From NCBI GenBank assembly GCA_018657385.1, contig JABHXF010000035.1:1-38031 (forward strand): DNA of 38,031 nucleotides. The letters are read 5' to 3'. A program made the translations under genes and the position numbers. This DNA comes from Candidatus Woesearchaeota archaeon (GTDB lineage: Archaea > Nanobdellota > Nanobdellia > Woesearchaeales > DSVV01). Positions 7,782-16,503 of the stretch are shown here, piece after piece. How positions within the stretch are numbered: position 1 is the stretch's first letter; each line of letters begins with the position of its first letter. A model generated the notes under the pieces. That model ran no database searches. It worked only from the letters and a program-made list of their open reading frames with translations, and had not been told where the DNA came from.

Positions 7782-9074
7782 ATGGAACATAAAATATTAT
7801 TTAAAGATCTTAAATTAATACATCAGTTAGAGAAAGCTTTAGCTAAACAAGGTTATACTCAACCTACACCAATTCAGTTAAAATCAATCCCTAGTTTATT
7901 ATTAGGAAAAGATTTAATAGGTATTGCACAAACAGGTACAGGAAAAACTGCTGCATTTGTATTACCTATATTGCAAAGGATAACCACAAAACATCCAAGA
8001 GTTATTAAAACATTAGTTCTTGCTCCAACTAGAGAACTTGCTGCACAAATTGGAGAAAGTTTTTCTACTTATGGTGAGTTTCTTAAATTTAAGCATACTG
8101 TTATTTTTGGAGGAGTAAAACAAGGAAAACAAGTTAGGGCATTAAATAGTGGAGTAGATATAGTAGTGGCAACACCTGGAAGGTTATTAGATCTAATGAA
8201 TCAAAAAAAACTTACTCTTAATAATGTTGAATTTTTTGTATTAGATGAAGCAGATAGAATGCTTGATATGGGATTTATTCATGATATAAAAAAGATAATT
8301 GAACGATTACCTAGAAAGAGACAAACTTTGTTCTTTTCAGCAACAATGTCACAAGAGATTAATAAACTTGCAAAAAAACTACTTAAAAATCCAGTACATG
8401 TTGAAGTTGCACCACAAGCTACCACAGTTGAACTTATAAAACAATATATATTTTTTGTTGATCAACCATCAAAAGAAAATTTATTATTAGAACTATTAAA
8501 ACAAAAACATCTTAATAGTGTTTTAATTTTTACACGAACAAAACATAGAGCAAATAAATTAGCATTATTTCTTAATAAAAATAATATCTCTTCTGATGCA
8601 ATCCATGGAAATAAATCACAAAATGCAAGAACCAAAGCAATTACTGATTTTAAGAATAGAAGAATTAAAGTATTAGTGGCAACTGATATTGCTGCAAGAG
8701 GAATAGATATTGATAATATTTCACATGTTATTAACTTTGAACTACCAAATGAACCTGAAAGTTATGTCCATAGAATTGGAAGAACTGCAAGAGCAGGAAC
8801 AGAAGGAACAGCATTTTCATTCTGTGCAGCAGATGAAAGAAATTACCTTAGGGATATAGAAAGATTAATAAAAGAAAAAATAGAAGTTATGGATCATAAA
8901 TTTCATTCAGAATCAGCTAAAACTGCTGTAGGAGCAGCAGCTAAACCTTTACCAAGAAAATCATTTAATAGAAATTCAAGGTTTAAACGTAACTCAGGAT
9001 CAAGAAATAAAAACTCAAGTTCTAAAAGAAATAAACCAATGGTTAGATTCAAATACAAAAGTAAAAAGAACTAA
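7782..9074 (+). CDS. DEAD-box RNA helicase (RhlE/DeaD-like)
   Basis: A 430-residue ATP-dependent RNA helicase with all motifs: Q motif (GYTQPTPIQ), I AQTGTGKT, Ia PTRELAAQ, TPGRLLD, II DEAD, III SAT, V TDIAARGID and VI HRIGRTARAG. The core ends near residue 370. The tail of about 60 residues is basic and rich in Arg, Asn, Ser and Lys, suited to unspecific RNA binding. Such enzymes unwind short RNA duplexes during ribosome assembly and RNA decay, especially in the cold. TTTATAAT at about 7751-7758 is 27 bp upstream. One of three DEAD-box genes here. A 187-nt palindrome lies past the stop. Confidence 0.93.
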   Translation: MEHKILFKDLKLIHQLEKALAKQGYTQPTPIQLKSIPSLLLGKDLIGIAQTGTGKTAAFVLPILQRITTKHPRVIKTLVLAPTRELAAQIGESFSTYGEFLKFKHTVIFGGVKQGKQVRALNSGVDIVVATPGRLLDLMNQKKLTLNNVEFFVLDEADRMLDMGFIHDIKKIIERLPRKRQTLFFSATMSQEINKLAKKLLKNPVHVEVAPQATTVELIKQYIFFVDQPSKENLLLELLKQKHLNSVLIFTRTKHRANKLALFLNKNNISSDAIHGNKSQNARTKAITDFKNRRIKVLVATDIAARGIDIDNISHVINFELPNEPESYVHRIGRTARAGTEGTAFSFCAADERNYLRDIERLIKEKIEVMDHKFHSESAKTAVGAAAKPLPRKSFNRNSRFKRNSGSRNKNSSSKRNKPMVRFKYKSKKN

Positions 9075-9096
9075 ACTTGAATTAGCCATTATTTAG

Positions 9097-9283
9097 TATG
9101 TGCATAGCTCACAACATAGATGTTGTTGCTGCCAGTTATAGCGACTGAAATCCCATTAAATAATTTATTAAAATCACATTATGCAGCATATAATTGGATT
9201 TCAGTTCCCAATATAAAGAACATAAAATGTCGCTATAACAAATTTGAGGCAGTAACAACATCATAAATGGAGCTATGCACATA
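9097..9283. repeat. 187-nt imperfect palindrome (long hairpin)
   Basis: Four nested pairs of arms: 9097-9110 with 9270-9283 (14/14), 9119-9133 with 9248-9262 (14/15), 9135-9145 with 9229-9239 (11/11) and 9146-9153 with 9196-9203 (8/8). About 47 base pairs stack into one long interrupted stem with an A+T-rich apical region. It fills the gap between the DEAD-box gene and the TATA box of the UPF0182 gene (9299), so it is not in the UPF0182 leader. No T-tract follows and neither strand codes for a recognisable protein. It could be a MITE-like element, a double-stranded non-coding RNA, or a 3'-UTR structure. Confidence 0.8.
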
Positions 9284-9298
9284 CAATATTTAACAAGA

Positions 9299-9306
9299 TT
9301 TATAAA
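9299..9306 (+). promoter_or_regulatory. TATA box of the UPF0182 gene
   Basis: TTTATAAA centred 25 bp before the ATG at 9328, implying a leaderless transcript. It begins 16 bp after the palindrome ends. Confidence 0.65.
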
Positions 9307-9327
9307 CATTACAATTACTACACACAT

Positions 9328-12078
9328 ATGAATAAAAACTGGATAATGAGAATACTTATTGGTATAATTGTTATATTTGCTATATCTATATCAGGTATAA
9401 GTAAATTCATTACTGATTATTTATGGTTTGATGCATTAGGATTTGATCAAATCTTTTTAATATCACTTTTTTCTAAGATTAAATTATTTGCAATAACTGC
9501 AATAATTTTTTTCATATTTGTAGTGATTAATATTTGGATATCATCAATGATATCAGAGAAAAGAAATATACCTTTTAAATTTAAATTATTAATAACAACT
9601 GCCTTATCTATTATTATAGGGGTACGTTTTTCTTCAGAATGGTTTAAATTATTACAATATTTTAATCAAACCTCATTTAATATAATGGATCCAATATTTG
9701 CAAAAGATGTTTCATTCTATATATTCACATTACCTTTCTATCAATTTGTTCTAGGATTTTTAATGAGTACAATAATCATAACAATAATATTAGTTATATT
9801 AGATTACTTAAGTTCACTTCCAGATTTTAAAAAATCATTTACTAAACAAGAAGTTCCTGAAGGAGTAATACCAGTACAACCAAAATTGTTTGATTTTAAG
9901 ATGCTATTAACTAAAAGAAAAATAATAATTCATTCTGGAATCTTAATATCAATATTCTTTTTATTACTAGCTGTAAAACATTATCTATCAAGATTTTCAA
10001 TAATGTACTCAAAAAAAGGAATTGTTGTAGGTGCAGGTTATTCAGATGTTGTTGCATATCTACCAATGATCAAAATATTAATGGTTTTAGCTGTTATCAT
10101 AGCAATATTATTATTAGTATGGGTATTTATTATTTCAAAGCAAGCTAAATTAAGAAAAAGACATATTTTTGTTTATGCATTAATTATTTATTTTATATTT
10201 GGTTTTTTAGGACCCACTGTAATACCAGGAATTGTACAAGCCCTTAAAGTTTCACCTAATGAAATTAATCTTGAAAAACCATACATAGAAAATAATATTA
10301 AGTTTACAAGAATGGCATATGGCTTATCAGATGTTGAAGAAAGAGTGTTTGATGTTGAAATGGGTTTAACTTCTGAAGTATTAGATGAAGCAAAAGAAAC
10401 TATTGATAATGTTAGAATATTAGATTGGAGACCATTAACAAAAACCTATAAACAAACACAAGAAATAAGGCTATATTATGACTTAGCAGGCATTGATATT
10501 GACAGATATAACATAGATGGGAAATACACACAAGTTATGTTAGCTCCAAGAGAATTAGACCAGAATCAAATCACACAGAATGCAAAGACATGGGTAAATT
10601 TACATATGGTTTATACACATGGTTATGGTGTTGTAATGAGTCCAGTAAATGAAATTACAAAACAAGGATTACCAAATTATCTTATTAAAGACATACCACC
10701 AGTTTATACAGTTGAAGAAAAAGATTTAAAAATTTCAAAACCACAAATATATTATGGAGAAAAAGATAATAATTTTGTATTAGTTAATACAAAAACAAAT
10801 GAATTTGATTATCCTAAAGGTAATACTAATGAATATATTAATTATGATGGTAAAGGTGGAATAGAATTAAATTCTTTCTTAAGAAAAGTATTAATGGCAA
10901 TTAGATTTGGAGATATTAAAATATTATTATCATCAGACATATCAAAAGATAGTAAAATCATGTTTACAAGACATATTACTGAGAGAATTTCAAAGCTAAC
11001 ACCATTCATAAAATTAGATGCAGACCCATATTTAGTTATTGATAATGAAAAATTATTATGGATAATAGATGCATACACATTTTCAGGAAATTATCCTTAC
11101 TCTGAGAAATATATGGGAATAAATTATGTAAGAAACTCTGTAAAGATTGTTGTTGATGCTTATGATGGATCAGTAACATATTATATTATGGATGAAAATG
11201 ACCCAATTATAGAAACTTATGCTAAAATATTTCCTCAACAATTTAAACAATTCGAAGACATGCCTGATAGTGTAAAAAAACATATTAGATATCCAGTTGA
11301 TTTATTTAAAATACAATCTCACATTTATAGCACCTATCATATGGATGATGTCAAAGTCTTTTACAACAAAGAAGATGCATGGGAAATTCCTAATGAAGTT
11401 TATGGTGTTGGTCAAAAAGTTAAAGTTGAGCCATATTATATAATCATAAAACTACCTAATGAAGAAAAAGAAGAATTTGTTTTAATGAGCTCATTTACTC
11501 CAATTAAAAAAGATAATATGGTCGCATGGATGGCAGCAAGATCAGATAATGGCAATTATGGAAAATTAATATTATATAAATTTCAAAAAGATAAATTAAT
11601 TTATGGACCTCTGCAAATTGAAGCAAAGATTGATCAAGATTCTGAAATATCAAAACAACTTACACTTTGGTCCCAACAAGGCTCCAGAGTAACAAGAGGA
11701 AATTTACTTGTTATTCCTATTAATAATAGTATTCTTTACATTGAACCACTATACATACAAGCAGAAACAGGACAATTACCTGAATTAAAACGAATTTTAG
11801 TTTCTGATGGTGAAAGTGTTGTAATGGAAGAAAATTTAGCATTATCTTTAGAAGCTTTATTTGGAAAGTCTAAGAGAGTTATTAAGAAAGATGATTCAAT
11901 ACAAAGTAATAAAAAAATGGATTCTGACTTATCTAGTGAGCCAACAGATACACTTGTTGGACAAGCTCAAGCTTATTATGATCTTATAGAAGAGTCTATG
12001 AAAGAAGGAGATTGGAATGGTATTGGTGATAACCTTGATAAGTTAGGAAATGTTCTAGAAGGCTTAAGTGAAAAATAA
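9328..12078 (+). CDS. UPF0182 family large membrane protein
   Basis: A 916-residue protein of the UPF0182 (COG1615) family, close to the usual 850-1000. The N-terminal third carries seven hydrophobic segments (about 9-25, 45-70, 85-102, 135-160, 205-220, 250-275 and 285-305), with the early DYLWFDALGFDQIF motif. The rest is a large soluble domain, probably outside the cell, with family blocks such as ENNIKFTRMAYGLSDVEE, NVRILDWRPLTKTYKQTQEIR, WVNLHMVYTHGYGVVMSPVN, and the conserved QQGSRVTRGNLLVIPINNSILYIEPLY. The C-terminal 60 residues are acidic with a short helical repeat (QAQAYYDLIEESMKEGDW). Function unknown. It is transcribed alone from its own TATA box. Confidence 0.93.
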   Translation: MNKNWIMRILIGIIVIFAISISGISKFITDYLWFDALGFDQIFLISLFSKIKLFAITAIIFFIFVVINIWISSMISEKRNIPFKFKLLITTALSIIIGVRFSSEWFKLLQYFNQTSFNIMDPIFAKDVSFYIFTLPFYQFVLGFLMSTIIITIILVILDYLSSLPDFKKSFTKQEVPEGVIPVQPKLFDFKMLLTKRKIIIHSGILISIFFLLLAVKHYLSRFSIMYSKKGIVVGAGYSDVVAYLPMIKILMVLAVIIAILLLVWVFIISKQAKLRKRHIFVYALIIYFIFGFLGPTVIPGIVQALKVSPNEINLEKPYIENNIKFTRMAYGLSDVEERVFDVEMGLTSEVLDEAKETIDNVRILDWRPLTKTYKQTQEIRLYYDLAGIDIDRYNIDGKYTQVMLAPRELDQNQITQNAKTWVNLHMVYTHGYGVVMSPVNEITKQGLPNYLIKDIPPVYTVEEKDLKISKPQIYYGEKDNNFVLVNTKTNEFDYPKGNTNEYINYDGKGGIELNSFLRKVLMAIRFGDIKILLSSDISKDSKIMFTRHITERISKLTPFIKLDADPYLVIDNEKLLWIIDAYTFSGNYPYSEKYMGINYVRNSVKIVVDAYDGSVTYYIMDENDPIIETYAKIFPQQFKQFEDMPDSVKKHIRYPVDLFKIQSHIYSTYHMDDVKVFYNKEDAWEIPNEVYGVGQKVKVEPYYIIIKLPNEEKEEFVLMSSFTPIKKDNMVAWMAARSDNGNYGKLILYKFQKDKLIYGPLQIEAKIDQDSEISKQLTLWSQQGSRVTRGNLLVIPINNSILYIEPLYIQAETGQLPELKRILVSDGESVVMEENLALSLEALFGKSKRVIKKDDSIQSNKKMDSDLSSEPTDTLVGQAQAYYDLIEESMKEGDWNGIGDNLDKLGNVLEGLSEK

Positions 12079-12130
12079 GTTATTGGTTTCAAAATAGAAT
12101 TAGATACTTATAAATATTTCAGGAAATAGA

Positions 12131-12427
12131 TCAAATATAACCATGTCTTTTTAAGAATTTCCTTAATTGTTTGTATTCACTGCCCCTATCTAAAATACAA
12201 AGAAGTTTGACCTTTGGTTTATCAACAAGATATACTACTCTTTTTTCTTTTCTATCATCTTCAAATCTGATTCTAAAAAGGAATAACTTATATCCTTCAA
12301 TACGCTTAAATCTAAAAGGATTTATTTTTGCTAATCGCAATTTATTTTCAATTAATTTTGCGGCTTCATCACTAAGTTCATCAATTTGCTCTAGAAAAAA
12401 GTTAGAGGGAATAATTTCATATTCCAT
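12131..12427 (-). CDS. RelE/ParE-family toxin
   Basis: A 98-residue protein with the RelE/ParE fold: YEIIPSNFFLEQIDEL, a helical hairpin (AAKLIENKLRLAKINP), then strands FKRIEGYKLFLFRIRFEDDRKEKRVVYLVDKPKVKLLCILDRG with the typical Arg after the Leu/Phe strand, and a basic C-terminus (YKQLRKFLKRHG). RelE toxins cut mRNA on the ribosome; ParE toxins poison gyrase. The basic residues favour an mRNase, but this is not certain. It follows the antitoxin gene by 2 bp with AAGGAGA before the ATG. Second gene of the toxin-antitoxin operon. Confidence 0.8.
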   Translation of the reverse strand: MEYEIIPSNFFLEQIDELSDEAAKLIENKLRLAKINPFRFKRIEGYKLFLFRIRFEDDRKEKRVVYLVDKPKVKLLCILDRGSEYKQLRKFLKRHGYI

Positions 12428-12429
12428 TA

Positions 12430-12675
12430 CTATCTTCTCCTTAATTTAGCAAATAATTCTTTCTCAGTTCCATATAGCTTTTTCTTTTCACTTACATCCA
12501 CTAGTTTCTTTACAAGTGCCAGCTCTTCTTTGCTTATTTCAGGTTCGTCAAACAATTTCTCTCTAATTGTTTCTTTGATAAAATCTTGTACTGAACCAAA
12601 ACCATGCTCATTAGAGTAAGATTTAACTGAACTAAGCAACTTTTGCGGCATCCTTATATTAATTTGTGTGTTCAT
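12430..12675 (-). CDS. Ribbon-helix-helix antitoxin
   Basis: An 81-residue antitoxin. Residues 1-45 are a ribbon-helix-helix DNA-binding domain (strand TQINIRMP, helix QKLLSSVKSYSNEHG, turn, helix VQDFIKETIREKL). The charged C-terminal half should wrap the toxin. The ATG at 12675 is chosen over the in-frame ATG at 12693, because the TATA box (complement of 12697-12705) is 27 bp from 12675 but only 8 bp from 12693. Between them lie two GGTATC repeats spaced 10 bp, the spacing expected for paired RHH dimers, suggesting autoregulation. Confidence 0.8.
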   Translation of the reverse strand: MNTQINIRMPQKLLSSVKSYSNEHGFGSVQDFIKETIREKLFDEPEISKEELALVKKLVDVSEKKKLYGTEKELFAKLRRR

Positions 12676-12705
12676 GATACCAATAGATACCATATGATAT
12701 ATAAA
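12676..12705 (-). promoter_or_regulatory. Toxin-antitoxin promoter and operator
   Basis: Minus-strand TTTATATAT (complement of 12697-12705), followed by two direct GGTATC repeats, one helical turn apart, at the transcription start. An RHH antitoxin bound here would block initiation. Confidence 0.5.
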
Positions 12706-12796
12706 TGTTTTGGTTTTTTGAAGGGAAAAGGCAGTATAAAACTTGTTTTAAACTGATTTCAAAAGTATTTTAAACAACAACGAATAACACACCAAT

Positions 12797-13330
12797 ATGG
12801 CAGATGAAATTATTGATATTTGTGATGAAGACAATAAAATAATTGGACAGAAACTAAAGTCTGAAGCACATAAGAAAGGTTTATGGCATAGATCTGCTCA
12901 AATATGGATTTATAATTCTAAAGGAGAAATACTTCTTCAATTAAGAACTAAAAATAAAACACTTTGCCCAAATCTGTGGGATGCTTCTGTTGCTGGTCAT
13001 GTTGCAAGTGGAGAAGAACCTATTATTTCTGCATTACGAGAAATGGAAGAAGAAATAGGATTAAAGCTTGAAGAAAATGATTTAAAATTACTTAAAATAA
13101 GAAAAAATTCATTAGCTTTTGGAGGTTTAATCAATAAAGAATGGGCATATATTTATACATACATTTTTGATGGAGATATTAATAAATTACATTTACAAAA
13201 AGATGAAGTTCAGGAAGTTAAATTTATATCTCCCGATGATATGGAAAAAGAATTAAAAACAGTTCTTAAAACATATGTTCCTTTAGGAGAATATTGGAAT
13301 GAAATGATAGCTGAAGCAAGAAAAATTTAA
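12797..13330 (+). CDS. Nudix hydrolase (YfcD/IPP isomerase-like)
   Basis: A 177-residue Nudix protein. The N-terminus DEIIDICDEDNKIIGQKLKSEAHKKGLWHRSAQIWIYN matches the subgroup that contains YfcD and type-1 isopentenyl diphosphate isomerase. The Nudix box is complete: G67-x5-E73-x7-R81-E82-x-x-E85-E86-x-G88. It probably hydrolyses a nucleoside diphosphate derivative. IPP isomerase activity is less likely: the protein has the general subgroup look, but I cannot confirm the two catalytic residues (Cys and Glu). It stands alone and converges on the DUF5654 gene. Confidence 0.8.
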   Translation: MADEIIDICDEDNKIIGQKLKSEAHKKGLWHRSAQIWIYNSKGEILLQLRTKNKTLCPNLWDASVAGHVASGEEPIISALREMEEEIGLKLEENDLKLLKIRKNSLAFGGLINKEWAYIYTYIFDGDINKLHLQKDEVQEVKFISPDDMEKELKTVLKTYVPLGEYWNEMIAEARKI

Positions 13331-13345
13331 AAAAATAAGAAAAAA

Positions 13346-13573
13346 TTATTTATCTTCTTCTGGAGAACCCAAATATTTAGCTAAAATAACTGTTATTAAT
13401 ACTACAAGTATTGTTGTAACTAAAGCAGCTATTGTCAATCCCCAAGCACCCTCAGAATTTTCATACAAAGGTCTAAGCCATGCTTGTATTGCGTCTTTCC
13501 ATACTAAAGCTGCAACAAAACCAAGTGCAGCTACCATTAATGTTAATGTTTGTTTTTTTATCTCATCCATCAT
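13346..13573 (-). CDS. DUF5654 small membrane protein
   Basis: A 75-residue protein with two membrane helices (about 9-25 and 46-66) and the DUF5654 signature AALGFVAALVWKDAIQAWL, then VTTILVVLITVILAKYLG. Family function unknown. GAGGTGA sits 7 bp before ATGATG, so either of the first two ATGs may be used. It lies 29 bp after the tag stop on the same strand, so it is probably the second gene of a two-gene mRNA. Confidence 0.8.
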   Translation of the reverse strand: MMDEIKKQTLTLMVAALGFVAALVWKDAIQAWLRPLYENSEGAWGLTIAALVTTILVVLITVILAKYLGSPEEDK

Positions 13574-13602
13574 TTATTTTCACCTCTTAATTTAATATAA
13601 AG

Positions 13603-14163
13603 CTAGTATCTAAAACAACTAACTTCATGATCATTTACAACCCCAACTGCTTGTAAAAAAGCATATATTATTGTTGAACCAACAAAATTCATTCCTCTCT
13701 TCTTAAGATCTTTTGAGATTTCATCTGATAATTCTGTTTTTGGTGGTATTTGTTTCCAATTTTTGAATTTATTTTTAATTTGTTTATTATTAACAAATCC
13801 ACATAAATATTTATCAAATGAACCAAATTCTTTTCTTATTTCAATATATGCTTTAGCATTTCTAATTGATGATTCAATCTTTAATCTGTTTCTAACAATA
13901 CCTGCATCATTCATTAATCTTGTAATATCTTTTTTATTGTATTTAGCAATTTTGACATAATCGAAATTTGAAAAAGCTTTTTTAAAATTCTTTCTTTTAT
14001 TAAGAATTGTAGACCAAGATAATCCAGCTTGAAAACCCTCTAATAAAAGCATTTCAAAGAGTTTTTTATCATTATGTACTGGAACTCCCCATTCTTTATC
14101 ATGATAGTCTTGATAAATCTGATTATCTTGAGGAACCCAACCACATCTTTTATTTGAAGTCAT
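13603..14163 (-). CDS. tag: DNA-3-methyladenine glycosylase I (Tag)
   Basis: A 186-residue enzyme that removes 3-methyladenine from alkylated DNA in base-excision repair. It follows E. coli Tag closely: RCGWVPQDNQIYQDYHDKEWGVP, KKLFEMLLLEGFQAGLSWSTILNKR, DAGIVRNRLKI, KKRGMNFVGSTIIYAFLQAVGVVNDHEVSC. The zinc ligands C7, H21, H179 and C183 are present. The ATG at 14163 is chosen over the longer frame starting at 14217, because TTTATATT lies about 28 bp upstream and the family similarity starts there. Downstream is DUF5654. Confidence 0.93.
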   Translation of the reverse strand: MTSNKRCGWVPQDNQIYQDYHDKEWGVPVHNDKKLFEMLLLEGFQAGLSWSTILNKRKNFKKAFSNFDYVKIAKYNKKDITRLMNDAGIVRNRLKIESSIRNAKAYIEIRKEFGSFDKYLCGFVNNKQIKNKFKNWKQIPPKTELSDEISKDLKKRGMNFVGSTIIYAFLQAVGVVNDHEVSCFRY

Positions 14164-14213
14164 AGAATAATTACTGTATAAATTAAATATAAATCTTTCC
14201 CTTTGAAATATTA

Positions 14214-14453
14214 TCAAAACTCATTATATTCTTTATTTTTACTAGTCATAAACTTGTAATTAAGACATTTAAGACGTCTACAGAAAAAGATATGATGTAC
14301 CATTCTCCATTTTGCTTTATGAATATGGCACTTTTCATCACAAATTTTCTCTCCAATAGGAAATTTATGAGGTAAATAATGAGGTGGGCAACACCTAATA
14401 TCACTTATTTCTTCCTTATCCTTAATATTCATAAACATTTGTTTCTTTTTCAT
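14214..14453 (-). CDS. Small Cys/His-rich protein
   Basis: A 79-residue protein with six Cys and six His clustered between residues 20 and 65: CCPPHYLPH, then C-DEK-C-H-I-H, then HH-IFFC-RRL-C. The spacing suggests one or two bound metal ions, probably zinc. The rest is basic. I do not recognise the family. A minus-strand TATATAAA about 28 bp upstream supports the start. It is followed by tag after 50 bp, but tag has its own TATA box. Confidence 0.55.
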   Translation of the reverse strand: MKKKQMFMNIKDKEEISDIRCCPPHYLPHKFPIGEKICDEKCHIHKAKWRMVHHIFFCRRLKCLNYKFMTSKNKEYNEF

Positions 14454-14517
14454 AAATAAAGAAATTAATTTAAATGATTTATATAAGTAATGCTTTTTTT
14501 AATTAGCAGAATCAAAA

Positions 14518-15147
14518 CTAGATTAACTCATTCTTTTCAAGAAATCCCTTAATGTTTTCAAACATAAAGTCAAAACCTGCAGAATTAGGATGTAACCCAT
14601 CTTCTAATAAGTTAGGATAATCTTCTTTAATCATAATATTAAACATATCCAAGAATAAAACATTATTTTCTTCACAGACTTCTTTGATTATAGAATTAAA
14701 CAGTTTAACTCTTTCATTTTTGAAGAATGTTTCTTCAAAAGGTCCTGTTTTTGATTCATCAACTGGTGATAATCCAAAAATAGCAAACTTTGCATCATAT
14801 GATTTTGCTTTAGTAATTAACAATTGAATATTTTTTCTAAAATCTTCATCAGAAACTCTAATATTGTCTTTTTCATGGCGATAATCCCATTTACAATCAT
14901 TTGTTCCAATTGCAATTATAATAAGATATTTATCATTTGGTCTAATCATTCTAATTCTTGCTTTTGCCTCAGCATCAAACCTATCTAAAAGATCAGTAGT
15001 AGTTTGACCAGGAACTCCTAGATTATAAACACTATTATGGCTTCCTTTGACTTCAAAATAATCTTTAAGTCTGCCACACCAACCTTTGTTTGGGATTTCA
15101 CCTCTACCAAAAGTTATACTTGCTCCAAAACATAATATTCCTTCCAT
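14518..15147 (-). CDS. SGNH/GDSL hydrolase
   Basis: A 209-residue esterase/lipase-fold protein with the four SGNH blocks: I LCFGASITFGRG (nucleophile Ser10, with Ala where most members have Asp), II NLGVPGQTT (Gly), III IAIGTNDCKWD (Asn) and V DGLHPNSAG (Asp-x-x-His). No signal peptide, so it acts in the cytoplasm, perhaps as a thioesterase, acyl-esterase or deacetylase. It diverges from the methyltransferase gene. Length is typical. Confidence 0.85.
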   Translation of the reverse strand: MEGILCFGASITFGRGEIPNKGWCGRLKDYFEVKGSHNSVYNLGVPGQTTTDLLDRFDAEAKARIRMIRPNDKYLIIIAIGTNDCKWDYRHEKDNIRVSDEDFRKNIQLLITKAKSYDAKFAIFGLSPVDESKTGPFEETFFKNERVKLFNSIIKEVCEENNVLFLDMFNIMIKEDYPNLLEDGLHPNSAGFDFMFENIKGFLEKNELI

Positions 15148-15265
15148 ATGTGATAGAATTGATTGAGAGTTAATAAATATTACTAAAAAGATTATTAAAA
15201 TTACTCTGCTTACACCTTATCCATCATAAAAAGATTTATATATAAAGTTCATACTATGGGATACT

Positions 15266-15883
15266 ATGGCTAAAAACAAAGTTAAAACTCTTTATTCAAT
15301 TGGTCACTCACTATGGTATAACCCATCAAAAAAGATATGGAATAAACTTGTAGGAATTAAAGCAGAGAACACATTAACTATTTTTTTAAAGAAAAGTATA
15401 AAGAAAAATACAAAGATATTGGAACTTGGATGTGGTACAGGACTTAATTTTGGAAAAATTCTTAGTCTTAATCTGAAATTTAAAAAGTATTTAGCATTTG
15501 ATTTTTCTCCAGACATGCTTGAAATTGCAAAAAATAAATTTAAAAATATTCCAAATGTGAAATTTAAACAAAAAGATATTACACAACTTAATGACATAAA
15601 TGAAAAATACGATATAATTATATGTACATGGGTTTTGTCTCATCTCCAATCACCATCACAAGTAATCAATCAAGCGCAAAAATTATTATCACAAAAAGGG
15701 AAAATGTTTCTGATATTTTTTAGCAAACCAAAATGGTTTATTAATATATGGTTATATCCATTTGCAAAATATTTGTTTAAAACAGAATCATTGCAAAAAG
15801 AAGAGATTAATAAATTTAAAAATGTAAAGATAAAACAAGAGTTCTCAGCTAATCTTACAACAAGTATTGTAATTTATAGATAA
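15266..15883 (+). CDS. Class I SAM-dependent methyltransferase
   Basis: A 205-residue Rossmann-fold methyltransferase. Motif I ILELGCGTGLNFGKIL is at about residues 54-69, the post-I acidic residue is in YLAFDFSPDML, and motif IV is DIIICTWVLSHLQ. The C-terminal part is short and hydrophobic (KPKWFINIWLYPFAKYLF), perhaps membrane-associated, as in lipid or quinone methylases. The substrate is unknown. TTTATATATA about 28 bp upstream indicates a leaderless mRNA. Confidence 0.8.
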   Translation: MAKNKVKTLYSIGHSLWYNPSKKIWNKLVGIKAENTLTIFLKKSIKKNTKILELGCGTGLNFGKILSLNLKFKKYLAFDFSPDMLEIAKNKFKNIPNVKFKQKDITQLNDINEKYDIIICTWVLSHLQSPSQVINQAQKLLSQKGKMFLIFFSKPKWFINIWLYPFAKYLFKTESLQKEEINKFKNVKIKQEFSANLTTSIVIYR

Positions 15884-15931
15884 TCTAGATTTGGACAAAT
15901 TATATAAAGAATAATCTAATTATTGAATAAT

Positions 15932-16435
15932 ATGAAAACAATAAAACTAAACCCTAATCAGATTATTACATTAAATGATTATCCAGTGTATAGTGATGAT
16001 GTTTTAAATGAATATTTCAATAAGTGTAAGCTAGGAGAAAAAGTACCTTTTGTTCCAGTTATAAAAAAAGATATTGTGAAAAAAGATTTTGATGATAAAT
16101 TACTCAAAGAATTTGAAAAGTTTGAAAAGAAAAATCCAAAAGGAGAATATTTTATGCTAGATGGTAGCCATAGAACAACTGCTTTAACACTTGCTGGTTG
16201 TAAGATTATAGTAATAATATATGAAAAAGATAAAGATATTAGTGAAGCAAAAAAACTAATTACAAAAGGACAAATTCTTGAAAATGGAACACTTAATTAT
16301 ACATTAAAAGAGAACTGCAAAATATTAAATAAACACTTTAATGAAAAACCATATTTTATGACAGTTGAACAAAAAACAGAAAAGATGATTAAAGAAAGAA
16401 TTCTACCTAAAAATATGATTGATTCTTATAAATAA
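15932..16435 (+). CDS. ParB-like nuclease-fold protein
   Basis: A 167-residue protein with a ParB/sulfiredoxin-like core: YFMLDGSHRTTALTLAGCKIIVIIYE, where DG-x-HR-x-x-A is the phosphate-binding signature. There is no helix-turn-helix or dimerisation domain as in true ParB, so a role in chromosome segregation is unlikely; CTP or ATP use is possible by family. The ATG at 15932 is preferred to an upstream in-frame TTG because TTATATAAA is centred 28 bp before it. It has no obvious partner among its neighbours. Confidence 0.6.
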   Translation: MKTIKLNPNQIITLNDYPVYSDDVLNEYFNKCKLGEKVPFVPVIKKDIVKKDFDDKLLKEFEKFEKKNPKGEYFMLDGSHRTTALTLAGCKIIVIIYEKDKDISEAKKLITKGQILENGTLNYTLKENCKILNKHFNEKPYFMTVEQKTEKMIKERILPKNMIDSYK

Positions 16436-16503
16436 TTAATAGCATTTATAAGTATAATTGTTCTTATAAAATCAATAGATTTATAACAAATACTGCCTTT
16501 TTT

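Noticed and set aside
9136-9327. 63-residue minus-strand frame in the palindrome
   Set aside because: Its sequence follows from the palindrome, it has no likeness to a family, and it covers the UPF0182 promoter.
12797-13330. Isopentenyl-diphosphate isomerase (idi)
   Set aside because: The subgroup looks similar, but the specific catalytic Cys and Glu could not be confirmed, so it is called only a Nudix hydrolase.
15932-16435. Chromosome-partition ParB
   Set aside because: Only the ParB-like core is present; there is no HTH or dimer domain, and no parA nearby.
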